Shown here piece by piece: positions 45,566 through 53,692 of a stretch of 64,000 nucleotides of DNA; the first letter of the stretch is position 1, and each line of letters opens with the position of its first letter. A program made the translations under genes and the position numbers. The stretch is from Roseospirillum parvum (GTDB taxonomy: Bacteria; Pseudomonadota; Alphaproteobacteria; Rhodospirillales; Rhodospirillaceae), in assembly GCF_900100455.1 (NCBI RefSeq), contig NZ_FNCV01000011.1, positions 1 through 64,000 of the forward strand, in the 5' to 3' direction. The notes under the pieces are model-generated. The model was given only the letters and a program-made list of their open reading frames with translations, had not been told where the DNA came from and did no database searches.

Positions 45566-46762
45566 GTGACCCACTCCGACTCCGACCCCCGCTGGCGTCC
45601 CGAGACCGTGCTGGCCCACGCCGGACGCCCGCCAGAGGCCACTCTGGGGGCGGTCAACCCGCCCGTCTACCATGTCTCCACCGTGCTTTCGCCCGATGTC
45701 GCCACCCTGCGCGGCAAGGACAAGATGGCCGGCGACCACATGGTCTATGGCCGCTACGGCACGCCGACCGTGTTCGCCCTGGAGGAGACGGTGGCCAGGC
45801 TGGAGGGCGGGGTGCGCTGCACCGCCACCTGCTCGGGCCTGTCGGCCATCGCCGGGACCCTGCTGGCCGTGCTCAAGGCGGGCGACCATCTGCTGATGGT
45901 GGACAGCGTCTACTTCCCGACCCGCAGCTTCTGCGACAAGGTGCTGGCCGGCTTCGGGGTCGAGACCACCTACTACGCGCCCGACATCACGCCCGATGAG
46001 TTGGCCGCCCTGATCCGCCCCGAGACCCGCCTGCTGTTCACCGAGCTGCCCGGCTCGCTGACCTTCGAGATGCAGGACCTGCCGGCCCTGGCCGAGGTGG
46101 CGCGGGAGCGCGGGGTCAAGGTGGCGATCGACAACACCTGGGGCACGCCGCTCTACTTCAAGCCCTTCGAGAAGGGGGCCGACATCTCCATCCAGGCCGG
46201 CACCAAGTACATCGTCGGCCATTCCGACGCCATGCTCGGGACCATCACCACCGCCGACGAGGCGCTGGGCCGGCGAATCAAGGAAACGGTGGCCCTGTTC
46301 GGCTATTCGGTGGGCTCCGACGAGGCCTATCTGGCCCTGCGCGGCCTGCGCACCTTGAGCGTGCGGCTGGCCCGCCACCATCAGACCGGCCTCGCCCTGG
46401 CCGAGTGGCTTGAGGGGCGCCCGGAGGTGGCCCGGGTGCTTCATCCGGCGCTGCCCTCCGACCCCGGGCACGCCCTGTGGAAACGCGACTTCAGCGGCGC
46501 TTGCGGGCTGTTTGGGGTGGTCCTGAAGGCGGTCGACGAGGCCAAGGCGGACGCCATGCTGGACCGCCTGACCCTGTTCGGCCTGGGCTTCTCGTGGGGC
46601 GGCTATGAGAGCCTCGCCATTCCCACCTATGGCGGCTCGATCGTGCGTACCGTCCGGCCGTGGCAGGCCGAGGGGCCGACCCTGCGCCTGCATGCCGGCC
46701 TCGAGGACCCGGCCGACCTGATCGCCGACCTGGAGCAGGGTCTGGCCTGTCTGGCCGGCTGA
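45566..46762 (+). CDS. metC: Cystathionine beta-lyase
   Basis: 398 residues from GTG 45566, with AGGA 9 nt upstream. PLP fold type [57 protein letters not shown] and the Schiff-base lysine in [18 protein letters not shown]. It cleaves cystathionine to homocysteine, pyruvate and ammonia in methionine synthesis. C-terminal [20 protein letters not shown] is typical of the alphaproteobacterial MetC. Thirty-four nt before hisI. Confidence 0.93.
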   Translation: MTHSDSDPRWRPETVLAHAGRPPEATLGAVNPPVYHVSTVLSPDVATLRGKDKMAGDHMVYGRYGTPTVFALEETVARLEGGVRCTATCSGLSAIAGTLLAVLKAGDHLLMVDSVYFPTRSFCDKVLAGFGVETTYYAPDITPDELAALIRPETRLLFTELPGSLTFEMQDLPALAEVARERGVKVAIDNTWGTPLYFKPFEKGADISIQAGTKYIVGHSDAMLGTITTADEALGRRIKETVALFGYSVGSDEAYLALRGLRTLSVRLARHHQTGLALAEWLEGRPEVARVLHPALPSDPGHALWKRDFSGACGLFGVVLKAVDEAKADAMLDRLTLFGLGFSWGGYESLAIPTYGGSIVRTVRPWQAEGPTLRLHAGLEDPADLIADLEQGLACLAG

Positions 46763-46796
46763 GCCGTCTTGCTTCTGTTCGCATGAGGACATTCCC

Positions 46797-47219
46797 ATGA
46801 ACGCCTACCTTCCGCCGCCGCCCGAGGCCATCGAGCGCTTCCTGGCCGAGGTCGCCTTCACCGGGGACGGGCTGGTTCCCGCCATCGCCCAACAGCACGA
46901 CAGCGGCGAGGTGCTGATGATGGCCTGGATGACCCGCGAGGCAATCGCCGAAACCCTGGCCAGCGGCCGGGTCTGCTACTACTCGCGCTCGCGCCGGGGG
47001 CTGTGGCGCAAGGGCGAAAGCTCGGGCCAGGTGCAGCATCTGGTCGACCTGCGGCTGGACTGCGACGGCGACACCCTGCTCGCCCTGGTCGATCAGGTGG
47101 GGGTGGCCTGCCACACCGGGCGGCGCAGTTGCTTCTACACCGCCCTGCGCGACGGTGTGCCGACGGCGCTGACCGAGCCCGAGGTGGACCCCGAAACCCT
47201 CTATGGCGGCGGCCGATGA
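46797..47219 (+). CDS. hisI: Phosphoribosyl-AMP cyclohydrolase
   Basis: 140 residues, stand-alone HisI. It opens the purine ring of PR-AMP in histidine biosynthesis and needs zinc plus magnesium. [37 protein letters not shown], the D-C-D-G-D magnesium/zinc site and [14 protein letters not shown] provide the catalytic Cys set. GAGGA stands 7 nt before the ATG. Overlaps the next gene by four bases (ATGA). Confidence 0.95.
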   Translation: MNAYLPPPPEAIERFLAEVAFTGDGLVPAIAQQHDSGEVLMMAWMTREAIAETLASGRVCYYSRSRRGLWRKGESSGQVQHLVDLRLDCDGDTLLALVDQVGVACHTGRRSCFYTALRDGVPTALTEPEVDPETLYGGGR

Positions 47220-48307
47220 GCGAGGAACGCGATCTCGCCGCCGAGGCCGCCCAGGCCCTGCCGGTGACCCTGCTCACCGGCTTTCTGGGCAGCGGCAAGA
47301 CGACCCTGCTCAACCACCTGCTGGGCCACCCCGGCATGGCCGAAACGGCGGTGCTGATCAACGAGTTCGGCGCCGTCGGCCTGGACCATCTGCTGGTCGA
47401 GAAGATCGACGACGAGGTGGTCATGCTCAACGCCGGCTGTCTGTGCTGCACGGTGCGCGGCGATCTGGTGCGCGCCCTGCGCGACCTGTTCAGCCGCCGC
47501 GTGCGCATGGCGGTGCCCGAGTTCACCCGGGTGGTCATCGAAACCACCGGGCTGGCCGATCCGGCGCCCATCCTGCACACCCTGATCAGCGATCCGCTGA
47601 TCGGCAGCCGCTACCGCCTGGACGGCGTGGTGACCACCGTCGACGCGGCCACCCTGGAGGCGACGCTGGACGCCTATCCGGAGGCGGTCAAGCAGATCGC
47701 CGTCGCCGACCGCCTGCTGCTCACCAAGAGCGATCTGGTCGACGCCGAGACCCTGGCCCGGGCCCGGCGGCGACTGGAGGGCATCAATCCGGGGGTGGCG
47801 CCGATCCTCGCCTTGAACGGCCAGGTCGAGCCGGCCGCGGTGCTCGACTGCGGGCTGTTCCGCCCCGACCGCAAGACCCCCGATGTGGCCGACTGGCTGC
47901 GCGCCGAGGCCATCGAGGCCCACCACGGCCATCACCACGACCACGACCACCATCACCACCACCATCATCACGATCCCAACCGTCACGATGACCGGGTGCG
48001 CAGCTTCGTGCTGTCGTTCGAGCGGCCGCTGGCCTGGCCGGCCCTGGCCGCCGGGATGGACCTGCTGCTCGCCACCCAGGGCGCCAACCTGCTGCGCGTG
48101 AAGGGCCTGCTGGCGGTGGATGACGAAGATGCGCCGGTCGCCATCCATGGCGTGCAGCATATCTTTCATCCCCCGGTGCGCCTGAACGCCTGGCCATCCG
48201 ATGTGCCGCGCCGCAGTCGAATCGTCTTCATCACCCGCGACCTCGGGCCGGCGGCGGTGAAGGGGGTGCTGGAAAGCGTCCTCGGGCAGCCGGCCGAGGT
48301 GGGGTGA
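47216..48307 (+). CDS. CobW/ZNG-type GTPase, His-rich zinc metallochaperone candidate
   Basis: 363 residues, G3E GTPase family. Walker [20 protein letters not shown], the metal-binding GCLCCTV (CxCC) and [19 protein letters not shown] base recognition, then a histidine run ([18 protein letters not shown]) before the C-terminal CobW_C domain. CxCC plus the His tract mark the zinc-handling COG0523 subgroup, not CobW of B12 synthesis. It overlaps hisI, whose product is a zinc enzyme, so it may deliver zinc to HisI or buffer scarcity; this is inference. Confidence 0.9.
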   Translation: MSEERDLAAEAAQALPVTLLTGFLGSGKTTLLNHLLGHPGMAETAVLINEFGAVGLDHLLVEKIDDEVVMLNAGCLCCTVRGDLVRALRDLFSRRVRMAVPEFTRVVIETTGLADPAPILHTLISDPLIGSRYRLDGVVTTVDAATLEATLDAYPEAVKQIAVADRLLLTKSDLVDAETLARARRRLEGINPGVAPILALNGQVEPAAVLDCGLFRPDRKTPDVADWLRAEAIEAHHGHHHDHDHHHHHHHHDPNRHDDRVRSFVLSFERPLAWPALAAGMDLLLATQGANLLRVKGLLAVDDEDAPVAIHGVQHIFHPPVRLNAWPSDVPRRSRIVFITRDLGPAAVKGVLESVLGQPAEVG

Positions 48308-48413
48308 GGGGGTAAGACCCTTCCACGGCGACTGTTTTTGCCTGAAAAGTCCGTAATCGGTCGGTTTCTGATCGCCGCCAAAGGCCGTTTCGTGACCGTT
48401 GTGCGAAAATCCA

Positions 48414-48441
48414 TTGACATACTTGGTTGGTAGGGTATTAT
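48414..48441 (+). promoter_or_regulatory. Strong sigma70-type promoter of a short transcript
   Basis: TTGACA (48414-48419) and TATTAT (48436-48441) with 16-nt spacing, one of the best matches in the window. No reading frame with a ribosome site follows before the terminator at 48501. Confidence 0.75.
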
Positions 48442-48447
48442 CGCAGG

Positions 48448-48538
48448 TGACTGAGGCAATCCCTTAACTCAGTCTCCCTCTCTTGGAAGCCAAATCTCTG
48501 CCCCGTCAGGACCACCCCGCCCTGACGGGGCTTTTTTT
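48448..48538 (+). ncRNA. Candidate small regulatory RNA (about 90 nt)
   Basis: Between the promoter at 48414-48441 and the intrinsic terminator ending 48538. The expected RNA has a 5' hairpin ACUGAG/CUCAGU (48450-48455 with 48468-48473), a single-stranded pyrimidine-rich linker CUCCCUCUCUUGG (48474-48486), and the terminator hairpin with U7. Two hairpins around a CU-rich linker complementary to Shine-Dalgarno sequences is the plan of many alphaproteobacterial trans-acting sRNAs. It does not match a family I know. Confidence 0.65.
48501..48538 (+). terminator. Intrinsic terminator
   Basis: CCCCGTCAGG and CCTGACGGGG pair perfectly over 10 bp with a 10-nt loop, then C and seven T. It ends the candidate small RNA and any readthrough from the metC-hisI-GTPase genes. 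Confidence 0.93.
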
Positions 48539-48586
48539 GTCTTGTGGGTGGCGGGTGGGGGCGTGTCCTGGCCAGCTTTTGCCCGG

Positions 48587-49075
48587 TCAGCCCTTGCCCG
48601 GGCCGCCGGTTGTCCCCTCATGGCCGCGCTGGCGGTCCAGGCTGCGCAGCAGGCCGAGGAACGAGGCCCGGGCGGCGGCGCTGGGCAGGTTCCAGTAACA
48701 GCGCATCACTTCCAGCGTTTCGGTCCGCCGCATGGGGTCGCCCAGCAGCAGGTCGGCGCCCTGCGGGCCGGTCTGGCCGGGTGCCGGGTCGTCGATGGCC
48801 TCGAAGAAGAAGCTGACCGAGACGCTGAGCACGCGCGCCACGTCGTACAGGCGCGAGGCGCTGATGCGGTTGGTGCCTTTCTCGTACTTCTGGATCTGCT
48901 GGAAGCTGACCCCGATTGCCGAGGCCAGTTGGGCCTGTGACAGCCCAAGAATCTGGCGCCGGACCCTGATCCGTCGCCCGACCTGGGCATCCACATCGAT
49001 CGGCTCGTTGGTGTCGGAGATCTGCGCCATGGTGCGGGTCCCGTTCGCCTGCTGACCGTTTCTGGGGGGTGTCAT
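48587..49075 (-). CDS. XRE-family helix-turn-helix transcriptional regulator
   Basis: 162 residues from ATG 49075, with AGGAGG only 3 nt before it, a tight spacing; an in-frame ATG at 49030 gives MAQISDTNEPIDVD but no better site. The HTH spans about residues 32-88: VGRRIRVRRQILGLSQAQLA, SAIGVSFQQIQKYEKGTNRI and SASRLYDVARVLSVSVSFFF. The C-terminal 60 residues (RRTETLEVMRCYWNLPSAAA) are conserved in alphaproteobacterial homologues of unknown target. Divergent from accA across an AT-rich 258-nt gap that contains TTCAAGA/TCAAGA direct repeats near 49115-49139. Confidence 0.9.
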   Translation of the reverse strand: MTPPRNGQQANGTRTMAQISDTNEPIDVDAQVGRRIRVRRQILGLSQAQLASAIGVSFQQIQKYEKGTNRISASRLYDVARVLSVSVSFFFEAIDDPAPGQTGPQGADLLLGDPMRRTETLEVMRCYWNLPSAAARASFLGLLRSLDRQRGHEGTTGGPGKG

Positions 49076-49333
49076 CTACCTCCTGGCGAAGGTAGCACCG
49101 ACCGCATATGCTGTCTTCAAGATTTAATAACACCTCAAGAGGGTATATGCCGGGCTGTCCCGCATGGGTCAGAGCGACCAGGGGCGGTGTCCTTTTGCCC
49201 GGCGTCATTTTGCATCGCACCAGCCCGGCGACTGTGCTAAGCAGCGAAACGCGCCCGGCCGGCCGCTCCGGCGGCGGAGTCGCGGCTTTTGCCCATCCCT
49301 TCGCTTTCCCTCGCATTTCCAAGACGGAAGACC

Positions 49334-50320
49334 ATGCAGTTCCTTGAGTTCGAAAAGCCGATCGCCGAACTGGAAGGCAAGATCGAAGAGTTGCGCCACC
49401 TGCACGACGGCAACGGCGTCAAGGTCCGGGATGGCGACGAGGCGGCCGGGGAAATCGATCTGGCGGACGACATCGCCCGCCTGCGCGAGAAGGTGCAAAA
49501 GCAGCTCAAGGCGACCTATGCCAAGCTGACCCCGTGGCAGAAGACCCAGGTCGCCCGCCATCCGCTGCGGCCGCATGGCCTGGACGTCATCCACGGGCTG
49601 GTCGAGGATTTCACCCCGCTGGCCGGCGACCGCGCCTTTGCCGAGGACCGCGCCATTGTCGGCGGCCTGGGGCGCTTCAACGGGCGCACGGTGATGGTCA
49701 TGGCGCACGAGAAGGGCCGCGACACCGACACCCGGCTGACCCACAACTTCGGCATGGCCAAGCCGGAAGGCTACCGCAAGGCGATCCGCCTGATGCGGCT
49801 GGCCGAGCGCTTCGGGGTGCCAGTCATCACCCTGGTTGACACCGCTGGCGCCTATCCCGGGGTCGAGGCCGAGGAGCGCGGCCAGGCCGAGGCCATCGCC
49901 CGCGCCATCGAGACCTGCCTCGACATCCGCGTGCCGCTGGTCACGGCGGTGATCGGCGAGGGGGGCTCGGGCGGCGCCATCGCCCTGGCCGCCGCCAACC
50001 GGGTGCTGATGTTCGAGCACGCCATCTATTCGGTGATCTCGCCCGAGGGCTGCGCCGGCATCCTGTGGCGCAGCGGCGAGGCCGCCCAGCAGGCCGCCGA
50101 GGCGTTGCGCCTGACCGCCCAGGACCTATTGAAGCTGGGCGTCATCGACGCCGTGGTGCCAGAGCCCCTGGGCGGCGCCCACCGCACCCCGGACGAAGCC
50201 ATCGCCAACCTGGGTCTGGCCATCGAGGAGAACCTCAAGCCCCTGCTCGACCGCGAGGCCGGTGTGCTGAGGGCCGAACGGCGCGACAAGTTCCTGGCCA
50301 TGGGCCGGGTCGCCGCCTGA
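49334..50320 (+). CDS. accA: Acetyl-CoA carboxylase carboxyltransferase subunit alpha
   Basis: 328 residues from ATG 49334; the frame stays open 45 nt further but the AccA start [20 protein letters not shown] is canonical. Key stretches: [80 protein letters not shown] and [20 protein letters not shown] with oxyanion glycines. With AccD it moves carboxyl from biotin to acetyl-CoA. Sixteen nt before the Crp/Fnr gene. Confidence 0.96.
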   Translation: MQFLEFEKPIAELEGKIEELRHLHDGNGVKVRDGDEAAGEIDLADDIARLREKVQKQLKATYAKLTPWQKTQVARHPLRPHGLDVIHGLVEDFTPLAGDRAFAEDRAIVGGLGRFNGRTVMVMAHEKGRDTDTRLTHNFGMAKPEGYRKAIRLMRLAERFGVPVITLVDTAGAYPGVEAEERGQAEAIARAIETCLDIRVPLVTAVIGEGGSGGAIALAAANRVLMFEHAIYSVISPEGCAGILWRSGEAAQQAAEALRLTAQDLLKLGVIDAVVPEPLGGAHRTPDEAIANLGLAIEENLKPLLDREAGVLRAERRDKFLAMGRVAA

Positions 50321-50336
50321 CGTCCCCGATCCTGTC

Positions 50337-51035
50337 ATGCCCGCCGGCGCCGCCGTCTCCATCGACCGTCTGATTGCCGGCTTTCCCAGCCTTCAGGGGA
50401 TCGACGCCGCCGCCCGCCACCGTCTGGAAACGGCCGGCACGCTGGTCCGCCTGCCGGCCGGCAGCCGGCTGTTCGGCATGGGCAGCCCGTGCCAGGGCTA
50501 CCTGATGGTGCTGGCCGGCAGCGTGCGGGTCCAGAAGGTGGGCGAAAGCGGCCGCGAGATCGTGCTCTATCGGGTCGAGGCCGGGCAGACCTGCGTGCTG
50601 ACCACCGCCTGCCTGCTGACCGGCGCCGACTATGATGCCGAGGGCATCGCCGAGACCGAGATCGAGGGGGTGATGCTGTCGGACGGGACCTTCCAGGCCC
50701 TGCTGGCCGGCTCGGCGCCCTTCCGGGCCTGTGTCTTCGGTGCCTTCGCGGCGCGCCTGTCCGATCTTCTCGAACTGGTCGAGGACGTTGCCTTCGGGCG
50801 CCTCGACGTGCGCCTTGCCCAGGCCCTGACCCGGGGGCTGGCCGAGGCGGCGGCGGCCTCCAGCCTGAAGACCACCCATCAGGACCTGGCCAGCGAGCTG
50901 GGCACGGCGCGCGAGGTGATCAGCCGCCAGCTCAAGGAGTTCGAGCGCCGTGGCTGGGTCGCCCTGGGGCGTGGCCGCATCGAACTGCTCGACCCCGCCG
51001 CCCTGCGCCGGCTGGCCGCCCAGGGTGGGGCCTAG
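50337..51035 (+). CDS. Crp/Fnr-family transcriptional regulator
   Basis: 232 residues. Cyclic-nucleotide-type beta-roll at 20-130 (LVRLPAGSRLFGMGSPCQGY, VLYRVEAGQTCVLTTACLLT) and a winged helix at 160-225 (TTHQDLASELGTAREVISRQ, LKEFERRGWVALGRGRIELL). A C-L-x-L-T-A-C motif with Cys around residue 80-90 is present but the Fnr-type N-terminal 4Fe-4S cysteines are not. Signal unknown. It neighbours a hemerythrin gene across palindromic DNA, which fits an oxygen or NO theme only loosely. Confidence 0.9.
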   Translation: MPAGAAVSIDRLIAGFPSLQGIDAAARHRLETAGTLVRLPAGSRLFGMGSPCQGYLMVLAGSVRVQKVGESGREIVLYRVEAGQTCVLTTACLLTGADYDAEGIAETEIEGVMLSDGTFQALLAGSAPFRACVFGAFAARLSDLLELVEDVAFGRLDVRLAQALTRGLAEAAAASSLKTTHQDLASELGTAREVISRQLKEFERRGWVALGRGRIELLDPAALRRLAAQGGA

Positions 51036-51091
51036 AGCAGATCGTGCGAAATGTGAATCGCGGAGCGCTTCAGATTTCGCACGATCTGCTC
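51035..51091. repeat. Long palindrome, first of a pair (18-bp arms)
   Basis: GAGCAGATCGTGCGAAAT (51035-51052) and ATTTCGCACGATCTGCTC (51074-51091) are exact reverse complements around a 21-nt centre with its own GAA/TTC symmetry. It begins at the last base of the Crp/Fnr stop codon. Confidence 0.93.
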
Positions 51092-51104
51092 TCGATCTTA
51101 GATG

Positions 51105-51169
51105 TAGAGCCGATTTGAGCAAAAAATCGTTAACCACCAAGTGGTTCCGATTTTTCGCTCTCGGCTCTA
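51105..51169. repeat. Long palindrome, second of a pair (three nested stems)
   Basis: TAGAGCCGA with TCGGCTCTA (51105-51113, 51161-51169), AAAAATCG with CGATTTTT (51122-51129, 51148-51155), and AACCAC with GTGGTT (51132-51137, 51141-51146) nest inside one another. AT-rich inside. It lies between converging genes and could end transcription from both sides. Confidence 0.92.
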
Positions 51170-51175
51170 AGGCCG

Positions 51176-51604
51176 TCAACCGGAACTGTCGGGGCTGTCG
51201 CCGTCGCTCGCCGCCAGATAGGGCGCATAGCGCATGTCGGCCTTCTGGATGTGGCTGAGCAGCCAGATCTTCAGGAAGCGCAGCACCTCGGCGTGATTGA
51301 GGTCACGCGGGGCGCGGGCGTGCAGGTCGGCGATGTCGGCGACCACGCGGCGGATCTCGTCGTGCACCCGGCGGTGCTGCTCCAGATCCGGATAGCCGGC
51401 GTCGGCCATTATCGCTTCCTCGCGGGCGAAGTGGGCCTCCACGTAGTGCTCCAGGGCGGCGATGGTGGTGCCGATGACCTGATCGTCGCTTCCCCGGGTC
51501 AGGGTCTCGTGCAGGTGGTTGATCAGGTTGATCAGGGTCTGGTGGTCGAAGTCGAGGGCGGCATGGCCGACCGACAACCCCTGATGCCAGGTGAGGAAAC
51601 TCAT
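51176..51604 (-). CDS. Bacteriohemerythrin
   Basis: 142 residues with the full di-iron ligand set: His in GLSVGHAALDFDHQTLINLI (two), HFAREEAIM (His, Glu), HRRVHDEIRR (two His) and HIQKADMRY (His, Asp). Single-domain hemerythrins bind O2 or NO and may deliver or sense it. Start at MSFLTWHQGLSVGH. Monocistronic, convergent with the Crp/Fnr gene. Confidence 0.94.
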   Translation of the reverse strand: MSFLTWHQGLSVGHAALDFDHQTLINLINHLHETLTRGSDDQVIGTTIAALEHYVEAHFAREEAIMADAGYPDLEQHRRVHDEIRRVVADIADLHARAPRDLNHAEVLRFLKIWLLSHIQKADMRYAPYLAASDGDSPDSSG

Positions 51605-51733
51605 CGCCCGGGTTCGCGTCGAAAAGGGAAGGGGTTACGGCTGTGACGGCGCCATCATCGCAGCAGCTTACACCCCGGCACCCGCCGCGGCCAAGGGATA
51701 GCAGCGAACCAGGCCGGGGGCTCTTTCCCGGGC

Positions 51734-51763
51734 TTGCCTTGCGGTGGTGACGCGCCTTATCTT
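51734..51763 (+). promoter_or_regulatory. Possible promoter of tRNA-Pro
   Basis: TTGCCT (51734-51739) and TATCTT (51758-51763), 18 nt apart, with start near 51770. TTATCTTGAGCCCCC is followed by a near copy TTATCTTGGGTCCCC, duplicating the -10 region. The rest of 51605-51733 shows nothing. Confidence 0.4.
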
Positions 51764-51800
51764 GAGCCCCCATTATCTTGGGTCCCCTTCCGGGGCGCCT

Positions 51801-51877
51801 CGGGGCGTAGCTCAGCCTGGTAGAGTGCCTGCTTTGGGAGCAGGATGCCGGAGGTTCGAATCCTCTCGCCCCGACCA
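51801..51877 (+). tRNA. tRNA-Pro (anticodon TGG)
   Basis: 77 nt cloverleaf. Acceptor CGGGGCG/CGCCCCG, D arm GCTCAGCCTGGTAGAGT, anticodon stem CCTGC/GCAGG with loop TTTGGGA (anticodon TGG), T arm GGAGGTTCGAATCCTC and encoded CCA. Confidence 0.97.
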
Positions 51878-51933
51878 TCCGGCCCGCCCCCCGGAAGCGG
51901 CCCCCTTGTTCCGTTGTTCGAGGGAGTTCGCGC

Positions 51934-52233
51934 ATGGCCCGCACCGTCAGGTTGTTCCGTCCGGCCAAGACCGCCATGCAGTCGGGCCGCGCCAAGACCC
52001 GCGACTGGGTGATGGAGTTCGAGCCGACCACGCCGCGCTATCACGACCCGCTGATGGGCTGGGTCGGCTCGGTCGACACCCTGGGTCAGGTGCGCCTCAG
52101 ATTCGCCACCCGCGAGGCCGCCCTGGCCTACGCCAAGAAGCACGGTCTGGCGGTGGAGATCATGCCCCCCCAGGGCAGCACCGCCAAGCCACGCCCCTAC
52201 GCCGACAACTTCGCCTTCAACAAGGTGGGCTGA
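51934..52233 (+). CDS. NDUFS4-like accessory subunit of respiratory complex I
   Basis: 99 residues, ETC complex I subunit family (18-kDa, AQDQ-type). The start MARTVRLFRPAKTAMQSGRA and KTRDWVMEFEPTTPRYHDPL, MGWVGSVDTLGQVRLRFATR, then AYAKKHGLAVEIMPP are the conserved face of NDUFS4 homologues found in alphaproteobacteria and mitochondria. It stabilises the NADH-binding arm. GAGGGAG lies upstream. Located between two tRNAs, which is usual. Confidence 0.94.
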   Translation: MARTVRLFRPAKTAMQSGRAKTRDWVMEFEPTTPRYHDPLMGWVGSVDTLGQVRLRFATREAALAYAKKHGLAVEIMPPQGSTAKPRPYADNFAFNKVG

Positions 52234-52353
52234 CCAAGGTGGGCTTGCCCCGCTGGGCCGGCCCGACCACGCCGCCGTTGCCCGGTTGGGGGCCTTTTTC
52301 GGGGGCTCCCGGTTTCCCGTCATCGCCTTGCGCACCGCTTGTGCACCTTTTGG

Positions 52354-52430
<77 letters not shown>

Positions 52431-52525
52431 GTTTCTATTGGGATTTATGCCTATGGGGAAGGGGGGAAGAAGGAGACGAGAATTGGTTGGATCTAAGAAT
52501 ACGCCTGGTCCTTGGAGGTATTGTA

Positions 52526-52594
52526 GCGCGGCGGCTGATTTGGCGCAGATCGGTGGTGATTTGGCACACCTCGCGCGGCGGAAATTGGCGTCAG
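52526..52594. repeat. Three imperfect direct repeats at the prophage edge
   Basis: Copies with core TGATTTGGCGCAG (52536), TGATTTGGCACAC (52557) and AAATTGGCGTCAG (52582); the first and third are preceded by GCGCGGCGG. They lie between mom and the presumed terminus, like the repeated transposase-binding sites at Mu ends. The first 52431-52521 is host-like with no gene. Confidence 0.55.
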
Positions 52595-53350
52595 TCATTC
52601 CCGGCTGATGGTCATCCCTGACGGGCCCTCAGACGCCTTCGGGTAGGGTTTGGGCAGCATCTTCAGGTCCCGTCGCGCGGACTTCTTCACAAAGTAGATG
52701 TACCTGTATTGGCGCAGCCGGCGAGGCTGGGCCCGATCCAGGTTGGCGCGCAGGTGCGCACCACGTCGGCCGCCCTTCTTGTGGGCGGTCAGCAGCATCG
52801 GATGGTAGGTCTCGCCGTCCAGGTCGTAGAACCGCGTCAGATGGCTGCCCAGGTACAGGAAGTTGGCCGCCTGGTAGACCACGCCCAGCCGGCCGCACCG
52901 CTCGTCGGCAAAGGATTGAATCCACCGCACCGCCGGGCAGGCCCGCCGGATGAACTTGATGGCGAACGACAGCGCCCGGCTTTCGCTGTTGCGCGGGGCG
53001 CGGTCGTCCAGCCACATGCGGTTCAGCTCAAGGTGCTCGGTGATGCCGGTGTTGGCGACCACCTTGCCGGCGTGCTTGGGGTTCATCGAGTAGCCGAATT
53101 GCAGCACCCCGACCAAACTGCCCTCGAGGAAGACCCCGAGGTGGACGTAGGCGTTGTTCACCGCACGGCCGGAGTAGTGGTTTTGGGTGATGATCTCCAC
53201 CGCCTGCCGGCGCGGGATGGTGGCAATGTAGAAGTCCCGGCAGCCGAACCCGGCGAGGGCCTGGCTGCCGTGGATGTAGCCCGGTTGGTCACCGGTCGGG
53301 CGTCGGATCAGCCCGGGAAGGGGCGGGTGATGAAGCGGGCGCGAGGCCAT
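52595..53350 (-). CDS. mom: Mom-family DNA modification protein (adenine hypermodification)
   Basis: 251 residues from ATG 53350, AAGGAA 9 nt upstream inside a hairpin loop. The GNAT-like core runs from QNHYSGRAVNNAYVHLGVFL (His58, Tyr59) through ELNRMWLDDRAPRNSESRAL to SFADERCGRLGVVYQAANF (Asp149, Tyr159). These are the conserved marks of the Mom family, which turns adenine into a carbamoylmethyl derivative and shields phage DNA from restriction. Length is close to Mu Mom; the N-terminal 40 residues and basic C-terminal tail are extra. The mom start lies within com, 62 nt overlap, as in Mu. Confidence 0.93.
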   Translation of the reverse strand: MASRPLHHPPLPGLIRRPTGDQPGYIHGSQALAGFGCRDFYIATIPRRQAVEIITQNHYSGRAVNNAYVHLGVFLEGSLVGVLQFGYSMNPKHAGKVVANTGITEHLELNRMWLDDRAPRNSESRALSFAIKFIRRACPAVRWIQSFADERCGRLGVVYQAANFLYLGSHLTRFYDLDGETYHPMLLTAHKKGGRRGAHLRANLDRAQPRRLRQYRYIYFVKKSARRDLKMLPKPYPKASEGPSGMTISRE

Positions 53351-53528
53351 GAGCGTCGTTCCTTGGTGACGAGGACGCTCGGTGGCGTTCGGGCGAGGGG
53401 CTCTGGGCCCGCAAATGATTGACCGTGCCGCAACGCGGGCACTTGATTTCCAGGCGGGCGAACTCTGCCCGGGCCAACAATTTGTTGCAGTTGGCGCAGC
53501 GGATCGACTCCACGGCGCGAATCCCCAT
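53289..53528 (-). CDS. com: Com-family zinc-ribbon translational activator
   Basis: 79 residues. ESIRCANCNKLLARAEF then LEIKCPRCGTVNHLRA: Cys11, Cys14, Cys30 and Cys33 form the zinc ribbon of Mu Com, and the flanking words are nearly those of Mu Com. Com binds the mom mRNA leader and opens a hairpin that hides the ribosome site. Start ATG 53528; the start-proximal GGGCGGGG is a poor Shine-Dalgarno. The C-terminal 40 residues are Pro/Ser-rich, beyond Mu Com, because the gene runs over the mom start. Confidence 0.93.
   Translation of the reverse strand: MGIRAVESIRCANCNKLLARAEFARLEIKCPRCGTVNHLRAQSPSPERHRASSSPRNDAHGLAPASSPAPSRADPTPDR
53351..53380 (-). promoter_or_regulatory. Translation-inhibitory hairpin at the mom start
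   Basis: On the mRNA GAGCGUC and GACGCUC pair perfectly (53374-53380 with 53351-53357); the 16-nt loop holds the AAGGAA Shine-Dalgarno and the right arm touches the mom AUG. This is the geometry by which Mu mom is silenced until Com binds. Confidence 0.8.
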
Positions 53529-53537
53529 ACCATGGCC

Positions 53538-53637
53538 CCGCCCGTCGACGGGCGGCGGGGCGACCGGCGGGCCGGGGTTTGGCCCGTCCTAAGTGGCCGG
53601 CGGCTATCCGGCCGGTTCGGGGTGCTCCAACACCCCG
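53538..53637 (-). promoter_or_regulatory. Structured leader of com
   Basis: Two strong hairpins upstream of com: the perfect 18-bp palindrome CCGCCCGTCGACGGGCGG (53538-53555), ten nt before the com ATG, and CGGGGTG/CACCCCG (53618-53637). A convincing -10/-35 is not visible. The palindrome could be an operator or limit com translation. Confidence 0.5.
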
Positions 53638-53692
53638 ACCCCCGCTCCTTTTCGGGGCGGGCGAGCGGAAAACTTCGGGGAACCATGCCGGC

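Noticed and set aside
47216-48307. CobW of cobalamin synthesis
   Set aside because: His-rich tract, CxCC and hisI context indicate the zinc subgroup; no cob genes adjoin.
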